DNA from: Salisaeta longa DSM 21114
Lineage (GTDB): Bacteria > Bacteroidota > Rhodothermia > Rhodothermales > Salinibacteraceae
Assembly: GCF_000419585.1 (NCBI RefSeq)
Contig: NZ_ATTH01000001.1
Coordinates: 1,200,005 to 1,264,004, forward strand
Length of the DNA: 64,000 nucleotides
Direction: 5' to 3'
Positions 43,032 through 52,782 of the stretch are shown here, in pieces. The translations under genes and the position numbers were made by a program. The notes under the pieces were generated by a model that saw only the letters and a list, made by a program, of their open reading frames with translations, had not been told where the DNA came from and made no database searches. Each line of letters begins with the position of its first letter. Position 1 is the first letter of the stretch.

Positions 43032-45371
43032 ATGCCCGTAACCAAGAGCATCCCGCTGCACGAAACCGCCCGCAAGCGGTATCTTAACTACGCCCTGTCG
43101 GTCATTACAAGCCGTGCCCTGCCCGACATCCGCGACGGGCTGAAGCCCGTGCAGCGCCGCATTTTGTATGCCATGTACAACAACCTCCGGCTCTACCCGG
43201 AGAAGCGGCACCGCAAGAGCGCGACCATCGTGGGTGAAACTATGGGCAAATATCACCCGCACGGCGACAGCGCCATCTACGATGCGATGGTGCGCATGGC
43301 GCAGTCGTTTAGCCTGCGCGCGCCGCTGGTGGATGGGCACGGCAACTTTGGCTCGCTCGATGGCGACAACCCCGCGGCGATGCGCTACACCGAGGCCAAG
43401 CTGCGCCCGCTGGCGGTAGACCTCCTCGACGAAATCCGCAGCGATACGGTCGACTTCCGCCCCACGTTTGACGGGACGCTCTTTGAGCCCGTGGTGCTGC
43501 CGGCCAAGTTCCCCAACTTGCTGGTGAACGGCGCGAGCGGTATTGCGGTGGGCATGGCCACCAACATTCCGCCGCACAACCTGCGTGAGGTGATCAACGC
43601 GGCGCTTTACATGGTCGACTCGCCCAATGCGCGGGTCGACACGCTGGTGCGCAACCACATCCAGGGCCCCGATTTTCCAACCGGCGGGCGCATCCTGAAC
43701 ACCGAAGAGGAGCTGCTGGACATTTACACCACCGGGCGCGGCACCATCGAGATGCGCGGGGCCTACCACGCGAAGGGCAAGTCGCGCATTATCATCGACT
43801 CGGTGCCGTACGGGGTGGACAAGAGCAGCATCGTGGAGTCGATTGCGGAGCACATTGCGGCCGAGGACGTGCCCCAGCTTTCGAACGTCCGCGACGAGTC
43901 GACCGACGATGTGCGCATCGTGCTGGAGCTAAAGCGCGGCGCCGACGGCGAGGCGGCCATGGCGTACCTCTTTAAGCACACGAAGCTGCAGCACCGCTTC
44001 CACGTAAACCTGACGTGCTTGGTGCCTACCGAGGACAGCGATGCGCCGCAGCCCGAGCAGGTGGATCTGTACCAGATCCTGCGGCACTTTCTGGACTTCC
44101 GCCTGAAGGTCGTCACGCGCCGCCTGGCGTACGATCTGAACAAGCTGGAGACGCGCATTCACCTGCTGGAAGGGTTCGAGACCATTTTTGATGCGCTCGA
44201 CGCCGCTGTTGAAATTGTGCGCTCCGCCCAAGACAAGCAAGACGCTGCCCGCGCCCTGTCCGACCGCTTTCCGCTGGATGACGAACAGGTGGAGGCGGTG
44301 CTGGAGACCAAGCTGTACCGGCTCTCGCAACTCGAAATTGCCTCCATCCGCGGCGAGCTCGACGAGAAGCGCACCGAGGCCGAGCGCATCCGCGGGCTCC
44401 TGGCCGACGAGGACGAACGGTGGCGCCTGGTGAAGGAGGAGCTGCGCGCCGTGCGCGACCAATACGCCGACGCGCGCCGCACCGAGATTGCCGGCCCCGA
44501 CGCCCGCGTGGAATACACCGAAGAGGACTACATCATCGACGAGGACGTCTTCGTCATCGTCACGCGCGACGGCTGGGTGAAGCGCCAAGGCTCGTACACG
44601 AGCGTCGACTCGATCCGCGTGCGCGACGGCGACGCCGTGGGCTGGGTACAGCCCGGCTCCACCCGCGCCACCGTGGGCTTCTTTACCAACTTTGGCACGT
44701 GCTACACCACCCGCATCGCCGATATTCCGAGCACGACCGGCTACGGCGATCCGGTGCAAAAGCTGTTTTCGTTCGACGACGGCGAGCGCGTGGTGGGCGT
44801 GATGAGCTTCGACGACCGCCTGCTGCCCAACCCCGTGCCGCCCGCGCCCACCGAGCAGGGCGTGCTGTTTGACGCGGCCGCCGAGGAGCACGACGACGCC
44901 CCCGACGAGCCGTACGTGGTGGCCTTCACCAAGCAGGGACAGGCGACGCGCTTTACGCTGGACGGCTTCAAGGAGCCGTCGACGCGGGCGGGCCGCATGT
45001 ACATGCGCCTCGAAGAGGGCGACGACGTGCTACGTGCCTGCATGGCCCGCGGCCACGAACACGTGTGCATGGCCTCGCACAACGGCCGTGCCCTCATCTT
45101 TCCGGTGCACCAGGTGAGCGTGTACAAGGGCCCCGCCAAGGGCGTCATGGCAATTCGCCTGGAGGCGGGCGACCGGGTGCTGGGCGTTACGCTCTCCGAC
45201 GCCGCCCGCGACGGACTGACCGTAGAGACCAACAACGGGCGCGAAGAGATTGTGCGCACCACGAAGTTCGACGTCACCAACCGCGGCACGAAAGGCACCC
45301 TCGTCATCAAGCGGGGCTACTTTGCTACCGTTCATCAACCGCCCGTGGTGGATGCCTTCCCCGATGCCTAA
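43032..45371 (+). CDS. parC: DNA topoisomerase IV subunit A
   Basis: 779 residues. The breakage-reunion domain has [20 protein letters not shown] and the active-site Tyr119 in [10 protein letters not shown], which forms the transient link to DNA. A coiled coil (about 430-500) and a C-terminal beta-pinwheel follow (repeats [39 protein letters not shown]). The GyrA box (QRRGGKG) needed for supercoiling is missing and the partner is ParE-like, so topoisomerase IV, which separates daughter chromosomes, is favoured over gyrase. ATG 43032 lies just before the conserved beginning. The DUF2726 gene overlaps its last 8 bases. Confidence 0.88.
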   Translation: MPVTKSIPLHETARKRYLNYALSVITSRALPDIRDGLKPVQRRILYAMYNNLRLYPEKRHRKSATIVGETMGKYHPHGDSAIYDAMVRMAQSFSLRAPLVDGHGNFGSLDGDNPAAMRYTEAKLRPLAVDLLDEIRSDTVDFRPTFDGTLFEPVVLPAKFPNLLVNGASGIAVGMATNIPPHNLREVINAALYMVDSPNARVDTLVRNHIQGPDFPTGGRILNTEEELLDIYTTGRGTIEMRGAYHAKGKSRIIIDSVPYGVDKSSIVESIAEHIAAEDVPQLSNVRDESTDDVRIVLELKRGADGEAAMAYLFKHTKLQHRFHVNLTCLVPTEDSDAPQPEQVDLYQILRHFLDFRLKVVTRRLAYDLNKLETRIHLLEGFETIFDALDAAVEIVRSAQDKQDAARALSDRFPLDDEQVEAVLETKLYRLSQLEIASIRGELDEKRTEAERIRGLLADEDERWRLVKEELRAVRDQYADARRTEIAGPDARVEYTEEDYIIDEDVFVIVTRDGWVKRQGSYTSVDSIRVRDGDAVGWVQPGSTRATVGFFTNFGTCYTTRIADIPSTTGYGDPVQKLFSFDDGERVVGVMSFDDRLLPNPVPPAPTEQGVLFDAAAEEHDDAPDEPYVVAFTKQGQATRFTLDGFKEPSTRAGRMYMRLEEGDDVLRACMARGHEHVCMASHNGRALIFPVHQVSVYKGPAKGVMAIRLEAGDRVLGVTLSDAARDGLTVETNNGREEIVRTTKFDVTNRGTKGTLVIKRGYFATVHQPPVVDAFPDA

Positions 45372-46293
45372 CACGGCCACCGAGCCCCCCGAGACGCTGG
45401 TGCAGTACGCACAGGCCGCCCGCTGGGTGGACGCCTGGCGGCTGCTGCACGCGCGTGATGACGCGCCCGATGCCCGCTGGGCGTGGGCCGTAGAAACCGC
45501 CACCGATGCCTTCTTTACGGCGCTCGGCAACGGGGCATCCGTCTCGGCCGAAGCCCTTGAGCTGCTCGTGCTCCTGCACAGCAGCCACCGCATCGCCCTT
45601 TCCGACGCCCGCTTTACCACGGCGGTGGCGGCGCTGGTGGAGCGTCACCGCGCCCAAGGCCGCCCCGAGGCGGCCCGGCACTACGCCCGCTTTGCCCCCA
45701 CAGCCGACGTGTGCGCGGCGGTTTTGAATGACCCTGTCGCGCACGACGCACACGCGGAGGCCCCGCCGGCCCAACCGCCGCCTACCGAAACGTTTCAGCA
45801 TCCATGGAGCGACCGGATGGCGGTGACGGTTGTTGCGCCGCACTCCGGACGCGACGCCTCCCTCAGCCTGTTTCGCTCGCGGCAGGAGCGCGCGTTCTTC
45901 CAAGCCCTGCGCCGCGTCTTTCCGACATTTGCGCCGTATCCCAACGTTGCGCTGCACAGCGTGCTCGACCTCGACCGCATCGGTCCGCAACTAACGAACG
46001 ACGAGCGTGCGTTCTTCTTTAAGGGACTGGTCGACTGCGTGCTGTGCGACCCGGCCGACGATTACCGCCCCGTGGCGTTCTTTGAGCTCGACAGCCCGCG
46101 CCACAATGCCCCCGCTCGCCGGCAGAACGACCGCGTCAAGGATCGGATTGTGGCGTGTGCGGGTCACGCACTCTATCGGCTGCGCCCGCATACCGCGCGG
46201 GCGACGGTGCATGACTTTGCGCGCGTGCTTCGTTACCTTGCGCACAGCGACGGCGCCCCCATCGCCTTTGCACCCGCGCGCCCCGATCCGTAG
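45364..46293 (+). CDS. DUF2726 protein between parC and parE
   Basis: 309 residues. The C-terminal part (about 165-290) is a DUF2726 domain: [16 protein letters not shown], a middle Asp ([11 protein letters not shown]), [10 protein letters not shown] and the following [15 protein letters not shown], which together fit a restriction-endonuclease-like fold with a D...ExD...K-type site. The N-terminal half is helical, of unknown type. The start ATG lies within the last 8 bases of parC (ATGCCTAA overlap) and parE follows after 56 bases, so the three are probably one operon. A role in DNA repair or topoisomerase function is only suggested by position. Confidence 0.8.
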   Translation: MPNTATEPPETLVQYAQAARWVDAWRLLHARDDAPDARWAWAVETATDAFFTALGNGASVSAEALELLVLLHSSHRIALSDARFTTAVAALVERHRAQGRPEAARHYARFAPTADVCAAVLNDPVAHDAHAEAPPAQPPPTETFQHPWSDRMAVTVVAPHSGRDASLSLFRSRQERAFFQALRRVFPTFAPYPNVALHSVLDLDRIGPQLTNDERAFFFKGLVDCVLCDPADDYRPVAFFELDSPRHNAPARRQNDRVKDRIVACAGHALYRLRPHTARATVHDFARVLRYLAHSDGAPIAFAPARPDP

Positions 46294-46349
46294 CGCGCCC
46301 CCGTACCCCCCAATGTCTGTTGCACCAACGCTGCACCCAATTTCCCTTT

Positions 46350-48287
46350 ATGCCCGATCCAAGCACGTATACCGGCGAAAGCATTCAGGTCCTTGAGGGC
46401 CTCGAACCCGTTCGCAAACGCCCCGGCATGTACATCGGCGGCACCGGCCGCCCCGGCCTGCACCACATGCTGTGGGAAATCGTGGACAACGCCGTCGACG
46501 AAGCCACCAACGGCTACGCCTCGCAGATTGACGTCACGCTCCATGCCGATGGCCAAAGCATTAGCGTAACAGATAACGGCCGCGGCATTCCGGTAGACAA
46601 CCATCCGGAGAAAGACATCCCCGCCCTTCAGGTCATTCTGACGACGCTGCATGCCGGCGGTAAGTTTGACGGCAGCAACTACATCACCTCCGGCGGCCTA
46701 CACGGTGTGGGCGCCTCGGTGGTCAATGCGCTTTCGTCCGAGATGATTGCGACCGTGAAGCGCAACGGCGCCACCTACCAGCAGACGTACCAGCGCGGGC
46801 TGCCGATTACCGACCTGGAGGTCATCAAAGAAAGCACCCGCGGTACGGGCACCACGATTTTCTTCCGCCCCGATCCCGACATCTTTGAGACGGTTACGTT
46901 CGACCCGGCGCGCATTCAGGAGACGCTGGAGGTAAAGACCTACCTGAACCGCGACCTCAAGATCGTCTTCACCGATGAGACGAACGATGCCCGGCACGTC
47001 TTTCACCACGAAGGCGGCATCGCGGAGTACCTGGAGACGATGGTGGAGAGCCTCAACGTATCGGCCATCCACGACGACCTGTTCGTGATGCGCACCGACG
47101 ACCTGGACGGCGCGGGGCGCCTGGAGGTCGCATTGCAGTGGACCGACGCGCCCAAGGAGCAGATCCACACGTTTGTGAACGGTATTCCGACACAAGACGG
47201 TGGCACGCACGAGCAGGGGCTGCGCGGCGCCATCCGTACCGTTGTGCGAAGCTACATGGATACGCACGACCTGGTGCCGCACCGCCTCGACATTACGGCC
47301 GACGATACGCGCGAGGGCCTTGTGGCCATCGTGAACCTGTTTCTGGTCGACCCGCAGTTTCAGGGGCAAACGAAGGACAAGCTGAACAACCCGGAGGCGC
47401 GCGGGCTGGTGTCGGGCGCACTCCGCACCGAGCTGGAGCAGCACCTCAACACCCACACGTCGACGGGCGAGGCCATCGCGGCCCGCGTGATTCAGGCCGC
47501 CAAGGCCCGCCGCGCCAGCCGCTCGGCCGCCAGCCGGGCCCGCAGCAGCAGCCGCGCCTCGCGCCGCCTCAACCTGCCCGGCAAGCTTGCGGACTGCTCC
47601 AGCAGCACGCCCAGCGAGTGCGAGCTGTTCATCGTGGAGGGCGACTCGGCCGGTGGCTCGGCCAAACAGGGCCGCGACCGCGCCACGCAGGCGGTGTTGC
47701 CCCTGCGCGGCAAGGTGCTCAACGCCGAGCAGGCCACCCTCAAGCGCGTCCAAAACAACAAGGAACTGTCCAACATCGTGCAGGCCCTGGGCTGCGGCCT
47801 GGGCGATGCGCTCGACCTCTCGCACCTGCGCTATCACAAGGTCATCCTGCTCATGGATGCCGACAGCGACGGGCACCACATCGCCACGCTGCTGCTTACC
47901 TTCTTTTACCGCTACATGCGCCCGCTCATTGACGGCGGCTTTGTGTACATCGCGCAGCCGCCGCTCTACCGCATCGACGCGGCCAAAGAGACGTACTGGG
48001 CCCTCGACGATGCCGACAAGCTGCGCATCGTTGAGGAGCTGGAAGCCGACGGCCGCAACCTCAAGATCGACATCCAGCGGTTCAAGGGCCTGGGCGAGAT
48101 GATGCCCAAAACCTTGAACGAGACGACCCTGGCCCCCGACACGCGCCGCCTGCTGGAAGTCTCCATTCCCGACACTGAGCGCCTCGTCACCGAACAAACC
48201 ATCAGCGAGCTGATGGGCCGCGACACCTCGGCGCGCTACAACTTCATCATGCAGCACGCCACCGAGGCCGACGACCTCGACGTATAG
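46350..48287 (+). CDS. parE: DNA topoisomerase IV subunit B
   Basis: 645 residues. GHKL ATPase domain: VRKRPGMYIGG, EIVDNAVDEA, DNGRGIPVD, GGLHGVGASVVNAL. Transducer, then TOPRIM domain with FIVEGDSAGGSAKQ (near 429) and MDADSDGHHIATLL (near 503). VYIAQPPLYRIDAAKETYW reads like ParE rather than GyrB. It supplies ATP-driven strand passage with ParC. Oddity: the stretch before LPGKLADCSS, normally a charged helix, is a Ser/Arg-rich run (residues about 388-410). The start is the ATG right before the conserved N-terminus. Confidence 0.9.
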   Translation: MPDPSTYTGESIQVLEGLEPVRKRPGMYIGGTGRPGLHHMLWEIVDNAVDEATNGYASQIDVTLHADGQSISVTDNGRGIPVDNHPEKDIPALQVILTTLHAGGKFDGSNYITSGGLHGVGASVVNALSSEMIATVKRNGATYQQTYQRGLPITDLEVIKESTRGTGTTIFFRPDPDIFETVTFDPARIQETLEVKTYLNRDLKIVFTDETNDARHVFHHEGGIAEYLETMVESLNVSAIHDDLFVMRTDDLDGAGRLEVALQWTDAPKEQIHTFVNGIPTQDGGTHEQGLRGAIRTVVRSYMDTHDLVPHRLDITADDTREGLVAIVNLFLVDPQFQGQTKDKLNNPEARGLVSGALRTELEQHLNTHTSTGEAIAARVIQAAKARRASRSAASRARSSSRASRRLNLPGKLADCSSSTPSECELFIVEGDSAGGSAKQGRDRATQAVLPLRGKVLNAEQATLKRVQNNKELSNIVQALGCGLGDALDLSHLRYHKVILLMDADSDGHHIATLLLTFFYRYMRPLIDGGFVYIAQPPLYRIDAAKETYWALDDADKLRIVEELEADGRNLKIDIQRFKGLGEMMPKTLNETTLAPDTRRLLEVSIPDTERLVTEQTISELMGRDTSARYNFIMQHATEADDLDV

Positions 48288-48321
48288 CGGCGCGCTGCGA
48301 GCCCTCACGCCTACATATGCA

Positions 48322-48354
48322 CCGCGCCGTCCCCTGAAGCGGCGGACGGCGCGG
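48322..48354. terminator. Strong hairpin between parE and the transaminase gene
   Basis: CCGCGCCGTCC and GGACGGCGCGG form an 11-bp perfect stem with an 11-base loop in the 99-base gap between two convergent genes. No T-run on either side, so termination is inferred from position. Confidence 0.55.
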
Positions 48355-48386
48355 CGCGGATGTCGGTATGTAGCATGCAGCTGGGC

Positions 48387-49772
48387 TTACGCGTGGGCCG
48401 CGCGCATATCGTGCGCTTCAGCTGCCGCGTCGAGGCCTTCCTTGATGCACGCCACGCCCTCGTCAATTTCCTCGGGGGTGATGGTGAGCGGCGAGCGGAA
48501 CCGAATGGAGCGCTCCCCGCAACCCAGCACGATGGCCCCGGCCTTGAAGGTGTGCTGCTTCACGGCATCGCGATGCTCCGTCGAGGGCAGGTCGAACGCG
48601 CACATCAGCCCACGGCCGCGCACGTTTGTTACGGCCGGATACTGCGCCGCTAGCTCGTGCAACGCCTCGTGCAGATGATCGCCGGCCGCCCCCGCGTGGG
48701 CAACGAGATCGTCTTCTTCTATGATCTCCAGGATGCGATCGAAGCGCACCATATCCACGAGATTGCCGCCCCAGGTAGAATTGATGCGGCTGGGCACCTG
48801 AAACACGTGGTCGTCGACCTCATCGAGCTTGCGCCCGGCCAGGATGCCGCACACCTGCGTCTTTTTCCCAAAAGCCAGGATGTCGGGCTTTACGCCCAGC
48901 GCCTGGTGGGCCCAAAACTGTCCGGTGATGCCCACGCCGCTTTGCACCTCATCAAAGACGAGCAGCGCATCGTTCTCGTGGGCCAGGGCCTTCAGGCGAT
49001 GCAAGAACGATGGACGGAAGTGGTTGTCGCCCCCTTCCCCCTGAATGGGCTCCAGGATGACCGCCGCAATGCGGTCTTTCCGTTCGTGGAAGAAGCGCTT
49101 GGCCTGCTGCAGCGCGCGCTCCTCGTGGGCGCCCACGCGCTCCACCTCGTCTTCGTCGAGCGGAAACCGCACCTTGGGGTTGGTGATGCGCGGCCAGTCG
49201 AAGGTGGGAAAGTGCATCGTCTTGCGCGGATCGGCGGTGTTGGTCAGCGACAGCGTGTAGCCGCTGCGTCCATGAAACGCCTGGTCGAGGTGCAGCACCT
49301 CGTGGCCCACTTCGCGCCGGTAGCCCTTTGCAAAATTCTTGCGCACCTTCCAATCGAACGCCGCCTTCAGGGCGTTCTCGATTGCCAGCGCGCCCCCCGA
49401 GATGAAGAACGTGTACGGCAGATACTCCGGAATCCCCACGCGGTCGAACGTCTCCACAAAGCGTCCCATGTGCTGCGTCATCACATCGGAGTTCGTCACC
49501 TTGTTGAGGGCCGCATCCATCAGGCGCGCCTTAAAGCCGTCGTCCTGCGTGAGCTTCGGGTGGTTCATGCCCAGCGGATTCGACGCGTAAAAGCCAAACA
49601 GATCCACGTACGAGCGGCCCGAGTCGGCATCGCGCAGGCGCACGCCCTGGCTTTCATCCATGTCAAGCACCATCGGCATCATGCCTTTGGTAAGCAGGTG
49701 CTTCGACAGCACGTCGCGCACGCGGTTGGGGGTGACGGTATCGGCAATGGAGGCAGAAGATGGAGACGGCAT
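48387..49772 (-). CDS. lat: L-lysine 6-transaminase
   Basis: 461 residues, class III PLP aminotransferase. Seen: the substrate-side FFISGGALAIENALKAAFDW, the aspartate of VFDEVQSGVGITG that holds the PLP ring, and the catalytic lysine in AFGKKTQVCGIL (near 303). FGKKTQVCG with the long N-terminal FGFYASNPLGMNHP is typical of Lat, which moves the epsilon-amino group of lysine to 2-oxoglutarate and yields a 2-aminoadipate semialdehyde/piperideine precursor. That can feed lysine catabolism or pipecolate-type osmolytes. The ATG at 49772 is followed by a normal flexible leader. Divergent from lipA. Confidence 0.9.
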   Translation of the reverse strand: MPSPSSASIADTVTPNRVRDVLSKHLLTKGMMPMVLDMDESQGVRLRDADSGRSYVDLFGFYASNPLGMNHPKLTQDDGFKARLMDAALNKVTNSDVMTQHMGRFVETFDRVGIPEYLPYTFFISGGALAIENALKAAFDWKVRKNFAKGYRREVGHEVLHLDQAFHGRSGYTLSLTNTADPRKTMHFPTFDWPRITNPKVRFPLDEDEVERVGAHEERALQQAKRFFHERKDRIAAVILEPIQGEGGDNHFRPSFLHRLKALAHENDALLVFDEVQSGVGITGQFWAHQALGVKPDILAFGKKTQVCGILAGRKLDEVDDHVFQVPSRINSTWGGNLVDMVRFDRILEIIEEDDLVAHAGAAGDHLHEALHELAAQYPAVTNVRGRGLMCAFDLPSTEHRDAVKQHTFKAGAIVLGCGERSIRFRSPLTITPEEIDEGVACIKEGLDAAAEAHDMRAAHA

Positions 49773-49926
49773 GTAAGGGCTTCCAAACCATTGAATGAGC
49801 AGAATTTCGCGTGGGCGGTGCCTCGCGCAGGAGGAACGCCCGTCCGGTCGTATCGTACGCTAGGAGCGCAGAAAATGTCCGACGGAATGTCGGTCACGTC
49901 CTGATGTACACACACCTTGCTGGCGT

Positions 49927-50913
49927 ATGCCTACTACCCCTTCCGTACAAGACCAGAAACCAAAAACGCCCGACGATCTTCAGCTTAAGCGTGTCGAGCA
50001 AGAGGCGCTGGGCTCAACGGGCGATGGAGACCCCGGTTTCTTTGAACTGCCCGTCGTGGAGAACACGAACCAGAACCAGCGCGGCAACCGCCCCGACTGG
50101 CTGCGCGTGAAGCTCCCGCACGGCAAAAAGTACAAACGCATCCGCGAGCTGGTCGAGGAATACGACCTGCACACGGTGTGCGAGAGTGCCAACTGCCCCA
50201 ACATGGGCGAGTGCTGGACCGCCGGCACGGCCACCTTCATGATTCTAGGAAACGTCTGCACCCGCTCCTGCGGCTTCTGCGCCGTAAAGACCGGACGCCC
50301 GCAGGATGGGTTGGACTGGGACGAGCCGCGGCGCGTGGCGGAAGCGGTGGAGCTGATGGGCATCGACCATGCCGTCATCACCAGCGTAAACCGCGACGAG
50401 CGGGCCGATGGCGGCGCGCCCATCTTTGCTGACGTCATCGAGCGGCTGCACGCGCTTGGGTGCACGGTAGAAGTGCTCACGCCCGACTTCCGCGGAAGCC
50501 GCGAGGCGTGCCAGACCGTGTTTGACGCCCGCCCCGACGTATTCAATCACAACATGGAAACGGTGCCCAGCTTGTACCGCCGCGTGCGCCCGCAGGCCGA
50601 CTACCAGCGCTCGCTCGACGTGCTGGAATGGGCCAAGGACGAGGGCCTACGCACCAAAAGCGGCATCATGGTGGGCCTGGGCGAAACCGAAGAAGAAGTC
50701 TTTGCCCTCATGGACGACTTTGTGGACATCGGCCTTGACGTGATGACCATCGGGCAGTACATGCAGCCCACCAACATGCACCTGCCCGTGGAGAAGTGGG
50801 TGACACCCGATACCTTTGCGCACTACAAAGAAGTGGGCGAAGCCAAAGGGATTGATCACGTAGAGAGCAGCCCGCTCACGCGCTCCAGCTACCACGCCGA
50901 GCGCCACGTGTAA
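49927..50913 (+). CDS. lipA: Lipoyl synthase
   Basis: 328 residues, radical SAM. The auxiliary [4Fe-4S] cluster ligands are in CESANCPNMGEC (about 84-95) and the SAM cluster in CTRSCGFC (about 112-119). The C-terminal RSSYHAE serine motif that binds the auxiliary cluster is also present. The enzyme inserts two sulfurs into octanoyl groups of 2-oxoacid dehydrogenase and glycine-cleavage proteins. The first 50 residues are a non-conserved leader, so a later start is possible, but ATG 49927 is the only one before the conserved PDWLRVKLP. The neighbour downstream (33 bases) is a Uma2 gene, probably co-transcribed by chance. Confidence 0.95.
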   Translation: MPTTPSVQDQKPKTPDDLQLKRVEQEALGSTGDGDPGFFELPVVENTNQNQRGNRPDWLRVKLPHGKKYKRIRELVEEYDLHTVCESANCPNMGECWTAGTATFMILGNVCTRSCGFCAVKTGRPQDGLDWDEPRRVAEAVELMGIDHAVITSVNRDERADGGAPIFADVIERLHALGCTVEVLTPDFRGSREACQTVFDARPDVFNHNMETVPSLYRRVRPQADYQRSLDVLEWAKDEGLRTKSGIMVGLGETEEEVFALMDDFVDIGLDVMTIGQYMQPTNMHLPVEKWVTPDTFAHYKEVGEAKGIDHVESSPLTRSSYHAERHV

Positions 50914-50945
50914 GCCGAATCGAACAAGACGCCTACCCCTCGGCC

Positions 50946-51536
50946 ATGAACAGCAGACGCCAAGAGGCCCCGCCGCGTCCGCGCCGCTTTACGGTGGCAG
51001 AGTACCATGCGATGGCGCGCGCCGGGCTGTTTGGTGAGGACGACCCCATTGAGCTGCTCAATGGCCAGATTTACGTTATGTCGCCCATTGGAAGCCAGCA
51101 TGCTGCGTGCGTCGATCGGCTCACCCGTCTGCTCCTGGATGCCGTGGGCGACCGGGCCATCGTGCGCGTGCGAAGCCCGATTCAGCTCGATGAGACCTCC
51201 GAGCCCGAACCCGACCTCGCCCTCCTCCGTCCGCGCGCCGATGGATACGCCACGCAGCACCCCCAGCCGGGCGACGTCCCGCTCGTTGTTGAGGTGGCCG
51301 ACACGACGCTCGCGTTTGATCGCGACGTAAAAGGCTCCCTGTACGCGGCCGCGGGCCTTCCAACGTATTGGCTCGTCGATCTCACAGCATCGGTCGTCCA
51401 CGTCTATCAGCAGCCCGCCGACGACGGCACCTACCGCGTCCATACGACACACGACGACCAAGCGGTGCTGTCGTGCAGGCCATGGGTCGAGGCCCTTCCT
51501 ACGGCTGACATCTTGGGCGCGGCGACGAGTCGTTGA
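50946..51536 (+). CDS. Uma2 family PD-(D/E)XK nuclease-like protein
   Basis: 196 residues. Family pattern: RRFTVAEYHAMARAGLF, DDPIELLNGQIYVMSP, EPEPDLALLRP (metal-site Asp), PLVVEVADTTLAFDRDVKGSLYA (Glu and Lys of the catalytic core) and YWLVDLTASVVHVY. The fold is that of restriction endonucleases, and such genes are abundant in cyanobacteria and scattered elsewhere, usually without a known role. All core residues are present. It lies 33 bases after lipA in the same direction. Confidence 0.87.
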   Translation: MNSRRQEAPPRPRRFTVAEYHAMARAGLFGEDDPIELLNGQIYVMSPIGSQHAACVDRLTRLLLDAVGDRAIVRVRSPIQLDETSEPEPDLALLRPRADGYATQHPQPGDVPLVVEVADTTLAFDRDVKGSLYAAAGLPTYWLVDLTASVVHVYQQPADDGTYRVHTTHDDQAVLSCRPWVEALPTADILGAATSR

Positions 51537-51596
51537 GGCGGCCTTGGACACGCGATGCGCCCATCAGGCGTCGTGTGACGTTGTGCAGGGCCCGGC

Positions 51597-52739
51597 TCAG
51601 AGGCTGCGCAGCGTCTTGAGGTAGCGTTCGGCGACGGCCGCCCACCCGAAGTGCTCGCGGGTATAGCGCACCGCACGCTCCGATGCGGCGCGCAGGCGCT
51701 CCGGCTGGCGATGGTACCGCAGGATGGCAGCCTCAAACGCTTCGGCATCCTTCGGCGCCACCAGATGGCCGTTCACGTCTTCCGCGATAACGTCTTGGAT
51801 GCCCTCCAGCCGCGCCGCCACCACCGGACATCCGTTTTGGCCGGCCTCCAGCATCACAATGCCAAAACCTTCCATGTCGCCGGGCACCGGCACGTTGGGC
51901 ATCACAAACAGATCGGCGCCGCGGTAGAGCCGGGTCAGATTTTCGTTGGAAATGCGCCCCAGACGACGAACCTGCGGATGCAAGTCGTGGGCTTGAATAG
52001 CCGCGTCGATGGCGTCATCTTGCGGCCCGTCGCCCGCGATCCAGTAGTGTACGTTATTGGGCAAACGCGGCATTACGTGGCGCACAAACCACGCCGTCCC
52101 TTTGCGCTTGACCTGCCGCCCTACGCTGCAAAGCAAGAGCGCATCGTCGGGCAGCGGATGGGCTGCATGCCCCATGGCCTGCGTAAGATGCGCACGCATC
52201 TCGGCGGGCGGGGCCGGTGGCGGGAAGCGGTTCAGGTCGATGCCGTTGGGCACCACGTGCAGCTTCTCCTCGGACAGTCCGCGCTCTAGGCACGCCGCCC
52301 CGGTGGCTCGGCTCACCGGCAAGACCGCATCCAGCGCGTTGAACACCTTGGGCACAAACCACTGGTACGGCGGAAAAGGCGTGGTGACATCCAGCCCATG
52401 CACGATGGCCGCGCTTTGCACGCCGTGGCGACGCAGCACCCCTTGCAGGAGCACCGCTAAGCTGGCGGTTACCATCGACGAAAACAGCACCACATCGACC
52501 TGCCCCGCGCGGGCCTTGCGAACGATGCGCCACGCCGTGCGCAGCAAAAAGAAGGGCACCTTGCGATGGATCACATCCCAGGAGCAGCGCAGCAGGCAGT
52601 GGTCGTACGAAAACGCTGCGGAAGCGGGACGAGCGTCGAGGGCTTCGTGCAGCTTGAGCGCCACACGCTGCATCCCGCCCAGGTTCGCCAAGGGGCGATC
52701 GGCGGGCGGCAGCGAGTGCGAGACAAAGAGGAGACGCAC
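51597..52739 (-). CDS. GT4-family glycosyltransferase
   Basis: 380 residues, GT-B fold. The N-terminal Rossmann domain begins VRLLFVSHSLPP with a GGMQRVALKLHEAL acceptor loop. The C-terminal donor domain has NGIDLNRF, SVGRQVKRKG, WIAGDGPQ and the retaining-type EGFGIVMLEAG (E-x7-E). It transfers a sugar from a nucleotide donor to a lipid or polysaccharide. Start: a GTG at 52739, directly before the conserved first strand, is most likely; the frame is open 43 codons further and a TTG two codons upstream also fits. It follows the next GT4 gene by 43 bases, forming a two-gene unit. Confidence 0.88.
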   Translation of the reverse strand: MRLLFVSHSLPPADRPLANLGGMQRVALKLHEALDARPASAAFSYDHCLLRCSWDVIHRKVPFFLLRTAWRIVRKARAGQVDVVLFSSMVTASLAVLLQGVLRRHGVQSAAIVHGLDVTTPFPPYQWFVPKVFNALDAVLPVSRATGAACLERGLSEEKLHVVPNGIDLNRFPPPAPPAEMRAHLTQAMGHAAHPLPDDALLLCSVGRQVKRKGTAWFVRHVMPRLPNNVHYWIAGDGPQDDAIDAAIQAHDLHPQVRRLGRISNENLTRLYRGADLFVMPNVPVPGDMEGFGIVMLEAGQNGCPVVAARLEGIQDVIAEDVNGHLVAPKDAEAFEAAILRYHRQPERLRAASERAVRYTREHFGWAAVAERYLKTLRSL

Positions 52740-52782
52740 AGGCAAACGACTTGCGTTGAAGGAGGTGAGAAGCGCCGTGCCG

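Noticed and set aside
43032-48287. Reading the topoisomerase pair as gyrase (gyrA/gyrB)
   Set aside because: The A subunit lacks a GyrA box and the B subunit has the ParE-style VYIAQPPLYRID segment, so topoisomerase IV fits better, though not beyond doubt.
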